DNA from: JAYUJH01 sp043765375 | Lineage (GTDB): Bacteria; Pseudomonadota; Alphaproteobacteria; Rickettsiales; UBA998 | Assembly (NCBI GenBank): GCA_043765375.1 | Contig: JAYUJH010000002.1 | Coordinates: 1-11,184, forward strand | Direction of reading: 5' to 3' | DNA length: 11,184 nt | In this document: piece by piece, positions 6,445-11,184 of the stretch | Position numbering within the stretch: position 1 is the stretch's first letter | Layout: every line of letters starts with the position of its first letter | Translations under genes and position numbers: made by a program | The notes under the pieces: model-generated | Databases searched by the model: none | What the model saw: the letters and a program-made list of their open reading frames with translations, nothing else | Told to the model about the DNA's origin: nothing

Positions 6445-6533
6445 CTGTAGATTGTGGGGCTATGAATCATAGAACTATAAATCGTGAAGTTGTATTTGTG
6501 GAGCTATAATTTATGAGGTTACGATTAATTTAT
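6435..6533 (+). repeat. Degenerate 14-21 bp tandem repeats between convergent genes
   Basis: Six successive units start with a purine-rich box followed by a CTATAA-like core: GGAGCTGTAACTGTAGATTG+T (6435-6455), GGGGCTATGAATCATA (6456-6471), GAACTATAAATCGT (6472-6485), GAAGTTGTATTTGT (6486-6499), GGAGCTATAATTTAT (6500-6514) and GAGGTTACGATTAATTTAT (6515-6533). The second holds a perfect small dyad, CTATGA-A-TCATAG (6460-6472). The array covers the end of the dehydrogenase gene and the whole gap to etfA. No Rho-independent terminator shape (GC stem plus T-run) is seen. Confidence 0.6.
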
Positions 6534-6535
6534 CA

Positions 6536-7477
6536 TCATAATTTTGCAATCAATTCGGGCATGATTTGAAATAAATCACCAACTAATCCATAATCAGCTA
6601 CGTTAAAAATTGGTGCATTTTCGTCCTTATTAATTGCTACGATCACTTTGGAATCCTTCATTCCCGCCAAATGTTGAATTGCCCCCGAGATTCCAACTGC
6701 AATATATAAATCAGGGGCAACCACCCTGCCCGTCTGCCCAACTTGATGCTCATTTGCGATATATCCAGCATCAACCGCTGCCCTTGATGCTCCAATTGCT
6801 GCATCTAATTTGTCCGCTAATTGCTCAATAATTGTGAAATTATCTGCCGAACCAAGTCCACGCCCGCCAGAAATCACAATTTTTGCTGCTCCCAAATCAG
6901 GGCGTGCGCTGATATTTTGGTGCAACTCCTTCACTTTTATTTTTGCATTTGAGGCGGTTAATGGCAGATTGACAATCTTTATCTGTGTAACCTCTGCCCC
7001 GCCACCAATTATTTTAGCTTTGGCAAATGCAGTCCCTCGCACCGTGATGAACTTTATTGCATCAAACGATTGCACTTGCTCAAACGCATTTCCCGCATAA
7101 ATTGGTCGCATAAACATATCCGCGGCAAGCACTTCAGTTATTTCAGAAATCTGTTGCGAATCAAACTTGGCTGCAACATATGGCAAGCAATCTTTGCCTG
7201 TGGTGGTTGCTGCCATCATGATGTGCGTGTAGTCACCGCCAATTTTTTGCAATATATCACTCAAATCTTCAGCTAACAAATATTTGAATTGCTCACCAAT
7301 TGCCAACAAAACATTTTGCACGCCCTCAATTTGCATTGCTTGATGCGCCACTAAATCATCGCACGCACATATTAATAGGTCAATATTTCCACCAATTTGC
7401 ATCGCTGCACCAATTGTTGCAAGAGTTTCAGCATTAATATTCACCCCGTCATGTTCTGCAATCACTAATATTTTCAT
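6536..7477 (-). CDS. etfA: Electron transfer flavoprotein alpha subunit EtfA
   Basis: FAD-carrying subunit of the soluble ETF dimer, which passes electrons from acyl-CoA and other dehydrogenases to ETF:ubiquinone oxidoreductase. In 313-residue numbering the C-terminal FAD domain shows GGRGLGS (204-210), SRAAVDAG (231-238), QVGQTGRVVAP (245-255), GISGAIQHLAG (262-272) and INKDENAPIF (282-291), all classical. I place the start at the ATG at 7477: AAGGTGG (7486-7492) sits 8 nt before it, and MKILVIAEHD matches homologous starts. An upstream in-frame ATG at 7504, 1 nt after the etfB stop, would add nine residues. It is co-oriented with etfB and surely cotranscribed. No ETF-QO or dehydrogenase gene is adjacent. 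Confidence 0.97.
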   Translation of the reverse strand: MKILVIAEHDGVNINAETLATIGAAMQIGGNIDLLICACDDLVAHQAMQIEGVQNVLLAIGEQFKYLLAEDLSDILQKIGGDYTHIMMAATTTGKDCLPYVAAKFDSQQISEITEVLAADMFMRPIYAGNAFEQVQSFDAIKFITVRGTAFAKAKIIGGGAEVTQIKIVNLPLTASNAKIKVKELHQNISARPDLGAAKIVISGGRGLGSADNFTIIEQLADKLDAAIGASRAAVDAGYIANEHQVGQTGRVVAPDLYIAVGISGAIQHLAGMKDSKVIVAINKDENAPIFNVADYGLVGDLFQIMPELIAKL

Positions 7478-7505
7478 ATTTTTTACCACCTTATTATCCA
7501 ACATA

Positions 7506-8282
7506 TTATATAACTTTTGCGATATTTTTCAAAGCATGAACCAGCTCATCAACATTTGCAACTTTAATTCCACCTTTGCGAATAATTGGCGCAATCACTT
7601 TATGGGTGGTGAGTTTTGACGATATATCAATCCCAATATTTGCCACCTCAATGGTTTCAATCGGTTTCGCCCTCGCTTTCATAATGTTTGGCAAGCTCGC
7701 ATAACGTGGTTGATTTAAGCGCAAATCCGTGGTGATGACGCATGGTAGTTTGGATTCCACCGTCATCAACCCACCATTAACTTCACGCACAACTTGCACA
7801 TTTTCACCATTAATATCAACCTTGGAGGCGAAAGTTGCGCAACCCCACTCCAGCAAACTCGCTATCATCTGCCCCGTTTGGTTGCAATCATCATCAATTG
7901 CTTGCTTGCCTGCAATCACCAATTCCGCCTGCATTTTCTGCACTATATGCGCAATTAATTTCGCTTCCCCCAGTGGTTTTATGGCTTGATGCGCAATATT
8001 ATCAAGGCGCAAATGCACTGCTTTATCCGCCCCCATCGCAAGGGCGGTGCGCAATGTTTCAATCACCACATCTGTGCCAATAGCAACTGCTATCACTTCA
8101 TGCGCTATGCCCTTTTCACGCCCCCCCTTCTCACGTAGGCGTATTGCTTCCTCCAAGGCGATTTCATCAAACGGATTAACCGACATTTTCACCCCGTCAG
8201 TTTCCACTCCTGAGTAATCCGCTTTGACCCGAATCCGCACATTATAATCAACAACTCTTTTCACTGGAACAATTATTTTCAT
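7506..8282 (-). CDS. etfB: Electron transfer flavoprotein beta subunit EtfB
   Basis: AMP-binding partner of EtfA. In 258-residue numbering the markers are VPVKRVVDYNV (5-15), NPFDEIALEEA (36-46), GKQAIDDDCNQTGQM (125-139) and the recognition loop TDLRLNQPRYASLPNIMKA (185-203). The ATG at 8282 fits the family start (MKIIVPVKRV). An in-frame ATG at 8300 would add six residues but leave only 2 bp before the longest reading of the divergent gene. Neither has a clear ribosome site. Residues 50-58 read REKGGREKG, a small in-frame duplication that contains a run of seven G on the coding strand (C at 8121-8127), not usual in EtfB. The stop is 28 nt before the chosen etfA start. Confidence 0.96.
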   Translation of the reverse strand: MKIIVPVKRVVDYNVRIRVKADYSGVETDGVKMSVNPFDEIALEEAIRLREKGGREKGIAHEVIAVAIGTDVVIETLRTALAMGADKAVHLRLDNIAHQAIKPLGEAKLIAHIVQKMQAELVIAGKQAIDDDCNQTGQMIASLLEWGCATFASKVDINGENVQVVREVNGGLMTVESKLPCVITTDLRLNQPRYASLPNIMKARAKPIETIEVANIGIDISSKLTTHKVIAPIIRKGGIKVANVDELVHALKNIAKVI

Positions 8283-8283
8283 C

Positions 8284-8295
8284 ACATAATTATGT
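8284..8295. promoter_or_regulatory. 12-bp palindrome in the etfB/ogt divergent region
   Basis: ACATAATTATGT is a perfect palindrome placed just outside the preferred etfB start. A second, wider pair TTGCAT (8295-8300) and ATGCAA (8325-8330) also flanks the gap, and GCAT-TC-ATGC (8297-8306) lies between. It could be an operator for either gene, but short AT-rich palindromes arise easily by chance. Confidence 0.25.
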
Positions 8296-8329
8296 TGCAT
8301 TCATGCTTAAATTACCATTAAATTATGCA

Positions 8330-8887
8330 ATGAATAACTATATTATAGCACAAAGTTTGGTTGGCGAATTATTGATTATCTCAAAGCAACTATGTTGTGG
8401 TGCAAATGTGATTACTGCGCTATATCCCAAAACGCATTCATATTTTGATGAGGCTATGGTTGAGATGAAACTGGGCGTGGAGATTAGTTTTGAGCAATCA
8501 AATAATCACGTTTTGCTTGAGGCAGTTGCGCAATTGGAGCAATACTTTTTGGGGAAAATTAAGCACATTAATTTGCCCTTTAATTTACCTTTAGCCCCCC
8601 ACGGAACGGATTTTCAACAGCTAGTTTGGCAATATTTGCGTCATATTCCTTATGGTGAAACTTTGAGTTATGGCGATGTGGCGACGGGAATTAATCAGCC
8701 AAAATCAGTGCGGGCGGTTGCATCAGCGATTGCCAAAAATCCAATCTCCATTATCATACCATGTCACCGCGTCATTCGCAAAAGCGGTGCAATTTCTGGC
8801 TATGCTGGTGGCGTGGCAATGAAGGAGTGGTTGCTAGATTTTGAGGGGGTGGGTAAGTATTTCTCAAAACGGATTAAGTTAAACTGA
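8330..8887 (+). CDS. ogt: Methylated-DNA--protein-cysteine methyltransferase (O6-alkylguanine-DNA alkyltransferase)
   Basis: Suicide repair protein that moves the alkyl group from O6-alkylguanine (and O4-alkylthymine) to its own cysteine. In 185-residue numbering: SYGDVA (113-118, helix-turn-helix start), RAVASAIAKNP (128-138, with the arginine finger that flips the base and the Asn hinge), active site IPCHRV (143-148, Cys145) and SGYAGG-KEWLLDFE at the end. The N-terminal domain is degenerate, as in most of the family, and no Ada-type methyl-phosphotriester domain is present, so it is Ogt/MGMT-like rather than Ada. I prefer the ATG at 8330, where homology begins; an ATG at 8303 would add nine residues. 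Neither start has a ribosome site. The gene is divergent from etfB. Confidence 0.92.
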   Translation: MNNYIIAQSLVGELLIISKQLCCGANVITALYPKTHSYFDEAMVEMKLGVEISFEQSNNHVLLEAVAQLEQYFLGKIKHINLPFNLPLAPHGTDFQQLVWQYLRHIPYGETLSYGDVATGINQPKSVRAVASAIAKNPISIIIPCHRVIRKSGAISGYAGGVAMKEWLLDFEGVGKYFSKRIKLN

Positions 8888-9383
8888 TTGCTCCAAATCA
8901 TCAATATTTAGTGATAACACATTATTTTTTATTGGAATTATAGGAGACAATAGGCAGAGAAAGATAAACTCCACCAGTGATTTCCAAAAAAGTTTTTAAT
9001 GGATTATCGGCACATTTTGCTCTTATTTGAGAATAAATATTGTCAAAATCAGCTATATTTCGTATGTGTTCATACTTAATTGTATGAACCATATTGATCC
9101 CACTTATGTAACCTGCAGCCCATGAAAAAAATATATTATCAGCTTTTTAAGTATCTGTCTTGTAAATTTCACCGTATTCAGCACAGGTATGATTTCCAGC
9201 ACCAAAAAATAGTAATTCCTGTTCCGCCTTCGCTACATGCGAACAACCCATCACTAATATTAATAAACAACAAAACAGTAATTTCATTTTTCAACCCAAT
9301 CAATAAATATTTCTTAACTTATAAGATATAATCTTTTTGCTACATAATTCAAATCATGTCAATAAAAGATAATGATTGCTCCA
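8885..9383 (+). repeat. 11-bp direct repeat flanking the interrupted exported-protein gene
   Basis: TGATTGCTCCA is present at 8885-8895 (starting with the ogt stop codon) and again at 9373-9383. The two copies bracket the small gene and its upstream region. Too short to prove an insertion footprint. Confidence 0.4.
8922..9287 (-). pseudogene. Small exported protein (possible lipoprotein) interrupted by one in-frame TAA
   Basis: The minus strand holds one 121-codon frame from ATG (9287) to TAA (8922-8924) with a single internal stop, TAA at codon 47 (9147-9149). The N-terminus is a signal sequence: K2, hydrophobic FCCLLILVMG, then C15 as a possible lipobox cysteine (LVMGC), with AKA-E (19-22) as an alternative signal peptidase I site. 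The mature part has HTCAEYGEIY (33-42) before the stop and SWAAGYISGIN (55-65) plus KCADNPLKTFLE (91-102) after it. The W-GY-xG-N pattern with two cysteines recalls small periplasmic proteins such as the Rap1a/Tai-like and HdeA-like groups; I do not assign a family. The lack of any other stop through 74 further codons in AT-rich DNA suggests a recent nonsense change, a sequence error or readthrough. There is no strong ribosome site. Confidence 0.7.
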
Positions 9384-9564
9384 TAAAAATACAAGGTGAG
9401 TTGATAATTCTAGTGCGTAAATTAGAATGATAATTTCTTGAATAATAATCGTGAAATAGAATTAGGTTAATTGTTACAAATATAGAAATATGGTATTTTT
9501 AACGCCTATATCTAAATTATTTGGTTTTATAAACTACATAATGTTTTACAAATATTTCAACTAA
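9288..9564. other. AT-rich intergenic region with a weak promoter candidate
   Basis: No coding frame is convincing here. On the minus strand TTGAAT (9352-9347), a 16-nt spacer and TATATC (9330-9325) could start transcription of the interrupted small gene about 31 nt before its ATG. One copy of the 11-bp direct repeat (9373-9383) lies inside. I see no Rho-independent terminator after the RTX gene that ends at 9565. Confidence 0.3.
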
Positions 9565-11184
9565 TCAAGCCCATATAAAATCGTTATTAGTTAATGTAGC
9601 GAGGGAGTAAAGCTGGAAGGTAAAACCATTTTGATCGGACAGAAAAGTTTGTATACCGTTGGAATTGCTAGCAACACGCAGTTCGCTCGCATCTGTTAAC
9701 CCTAAATTAGCATCAAGCCGTGCAAATCCAAGCCCCCGCACATCAATTTTGTCTGTATCACGCACAAAATCGGCGATATAATCTACATTGATGGCTTGAT
9801 TATCAGCGATGTTGGTGAATATGAAATTATCACTACCATACCCGCCACGCAGCACATCTTTACCAGCTTCACCTCTGATAATATCGTTGCCATCACCACC
9901 TTCTAAAGTGTCATTACCAGCTCCACCGATTAAGGTATCATCACCTGCAAATCCGCGAATTAAATCATTACCCGCCAATCCATTGAAGGTTTCTGCATCA
10001 CTAAAGCCGTTGACAATATCGTTGCCAGATGTTAATTTTATTGTTGCGGATTTAGTTGCAGCAAAATCCATGCTTGTGCCATCAGCGAAACGAAACTGCT
10101 CAATGCGCCAATATGCTCTCAGAGAGTCATCAACATCAAATGAAAAATGCTGGTCAATTAATATAGATCCACCACCAGTCACATCAACTTTAAGCGAGTT
10201 ATTTCCAATCCCATCGCTTGAGATTATGCCATAATAGCCCACTCGTGAAAAAGTCAAATCACTGCGGTTCAGGTTGGTGAATTGCACCACATCAACTGAA
10301 GTGGAATCTGTTGAAGTTGTTTCATAAATATAATCATTTCCATCACCTTTTGCATAAAGGTAAATATCCGCTCCTGTGCCGCCTTGCAGAAAATCATCGC
10401 CTTTGCCGCCAGTTAAAGTATCATTGCCGTTTTTCCCGATTAAATGATTAGAATTATCATTACCATTAATAACGTTAGCGTTGGAGTCGCCTTCAAAATA
10501 ACGTCCACCAATATTATTGATAACGACATTATAACCAGCGGCAGAATCTAACTTTGTTTGCATGATTGCATCGGTAACTCTGAAATCTGAGTTATATAAC
10601 TTCAAAATGCGGGCAAGCTCTGACCAATAAACATTTTTATCCGCAAAATCTGTTGGAGCAAACATTCGTGCATTAGTTAAAACTTCGCTTAGCGGAATTG
10701 AAAATACCATTTTGTCATTGGTGAAATCATAAGTCGGGTTACCAAGCACCGTTTTGAAAACACCTTGTGCGGCAAATCTCACGGCGAACTCACTAATCAT
10801 TTCTTCGTAAGCTGATTCTCTATTGCCACTTATACTAAATGTTTGATTAATCCCAACATCTTTGATTATATTTTGATAACCGCCCAGACCATTTGCAACG
10901 ATTTTCTCAACAGTAAATACATGTTTTGCATCAACAAATGCACCATATGCGTTGATTGCAACTCCACTTGCTCCTGCCCAATTTTGCACCATTATTTGCA
11001 GCTTTGCATAAAAACTATCAAGTTGTGAGATGGGTAAATTGGCAATTTCTTTTAACTGCACCATCAAGCTAGCGTTTTCAGATGCAGCAAAATGCATAGA
11101 TTTCACATTGCCATAACCACGTGAAAGTGGCAGCAATAGAGCCTCGGGCTTAATCTCGGCAGCTGTCCCCTGATACCAACTATT
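9565..11184 (-). CDS. RTX (hemolysin-type calcium-binding repeat) protein, C-terminal part
   Basis: The open frame continues without a stop to the right edge, so the 539 visible residues are the C-terminus of a longer protein. Counting visible residues, LLLPLSRGYGNVKSMHFA (from about 17) resembles the linker (LPxLRGYG) before RTX blocks in large calcium-binding proteins. A helical stretch with WSELARIL follows. RTX nonapeptides (GGxGxDxLx) form block one at about 235-275 and block two at about 385-450. Between them is a spacer with FTNLNRSDLTFSR and YWRIEQFRFADGT, the sequence usually found in such proteins. After block two comes a serralysin-like segment (YIADFVRDTDKIDVRG) and a terminal ...NNDFIWA suited to type I export. 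No protease HExxH motif is in the visible part. No T1SS genes are in the window. Its role (adhesin, toxin or enzyme) depends on the missing N-terminus. Confidence 0.93.
   Translation of the reverse strand, partial: NSWYQGTAAEIKPEALLLPLSRGYGNVKSMHFAASENASLMVQLKEIANLPISQLDSFYAKLQIMVQNWAGASGVAINAYGAFVDAKHVFTVEKIVANGLGGYQNIIKDVGINQTFSISGNRESAYEEMISEFAVRFAAQGVFKTVLGNPTYDFTNDKMVFSIPLSEVLTNARMFAPTDFADKNVYWSELARILKLYNSDFRVTDAIMQTKLDSAAGYNVVINNIGGRYFEGDSNANVINGNDNSNHLIGKNGNDTLTGGKGDDFLQGGTGADIYLYAKGDGNDYIYETTSTDSTSVDVVQFTNLNRSDLTFSRVGYYGIISSDGIGNNSLKVDVTGGGSILIDQHFSFDVDDSLRAYWRIEQFRFADGTSMDFAATKSATIKLTSGNDIVNGFSDAETFNGLAGNDLIRGFAGDDTLIGGAGNDTLEGGDGNDIIRGEAGKDVLRGGYGSDNFIFTNIADNQAINVDYIADFVRDTDKIDVRGLGFARLDANLGLTDASELRVASNSNGIQTFLSDQNGFTFQLYSLATLTNNDFIWA
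9820..10020 (-). repeat. Second RTX nonapeptide block
   Basis: Successive GGxGxDxLx-type units (for example LAGNDLIRG, FAGDDTLIG, GAGNDTLEG, GDGNDIIRG) form the main calcium-binding beta-roll of the RTX protein. The matching DNA repeats are diverged, not exact copies. Confidence 0.85.
10375..10500 (-). repeat. First RTX nonapeptide block
   Basis: A shorter beta-roll block with units such as NVINGNDNSN, LIGKNGNDT, LTGGKGDDF and LQGGTGADI, ending in the block-closing pattern YLYAKGDGNDYI. Confidence 0.8.

Noticed and set aside
9122..9331. Plus-strand open frame of 69 codons
   Set aside because: It is antisense to the interrupted exported-protein gene, whose frame has a signal peptide and protein-like blocks; the plus-strand reading has no recognisable features or ribosome site.
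9809..10234. Plus-strand open frame of 141 codons, rich in Ser/Pro/Leu
   Set aside because: It lies antisense to the RTX repeats; its periodic SLPAxP-like sequence is the complement of GGxGxDxL codons.
11134..11136. TTG as start of the RTX gene
   Set aside because: The frame is open upstream to the window edge with RTX-linker-like sequence and no ribosome site, so the gene is partial.

Overview
The window reads as an AT-rich chromosomal segment of a motile, Gram-negative, probably alphaproteobacterial organism. This rests on alpha-type FlgF/FlgG, a canonical EtfA/EtfB pair, and an RTX protein of the type exported by type I secretion. The tRNA-His gene encodes G-1 opposite C73. By established knowledge, Rhizobiales, Rhodobacterales and Caulobacterales typically lack this pair, so a lineage outside that clade is suggested. 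I cannot place it to order. TGA is used as a stop by several genes, so the code looks standard.

Layout, left to right. (1) 1-39, minus strand: the first 13 codons of a zinc-ribbon gene, probably nrdR. (2) 232-2270, minus strand: ribF followed by bioB, joined by a GTGA start/stop overlap. bioB carries an in-frame insertion of about 47 residues built partly from tandem repeats. (3) 2341-3222, plus strand: panC, divergent from ribF. (4) 3244-3321, minus strand: tRNA-His(GUG). (5) 3322-3586: a regulatory interval with an 18-bp dyad, 13-bp tandem repeats, a 16-bp direct repeat and a textbook sigma-54 promoter (3527-3542) in front of flgF. (6) 3587-5131: flgF-flgG, without flgA and flgH after them. 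(7) 5269-6444: a carboxynorspermidine/carboxyspermidine dehydrogenase of the saccharopine dehydrogenase family. (8) 6435-6533: degenerate 14-21 bp tandem repeats between convergent genes. (9) 6536-8282, minus strand: etfB-etfA. (10) 8330-8887, plus strand: an O6-alkylguanine-DNA methyltransferase. (11) 8922-9287, minus strand: a small exported protein gene split by one in-frame TAA. (12) 9565-11184, minus strand: the C-terminal 539 residues of an RTX protein that continues past the right edge.

Functionally, the left third is cofactor synthesis: FMN/FAD by RibF, biotin by BioB, pantothenate for CoA by PanC. EtfAB is an FAD user, so RibF supports it metabolically, but they are not one operon. 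flgFG builds the distal flagellar rod and appears to be under sigma-54 control. The remaining genes (polyamine synthesis, alkylation repair, RTX) stand alone. No mobile element, CRISPR array or phage gene is visible. The most notable points are the sigma-54 promoter with its upstream dyad, the repeat-driven insertion in BioB together with similar repeats at two other loci, and the stop-interrupted small exported protein.
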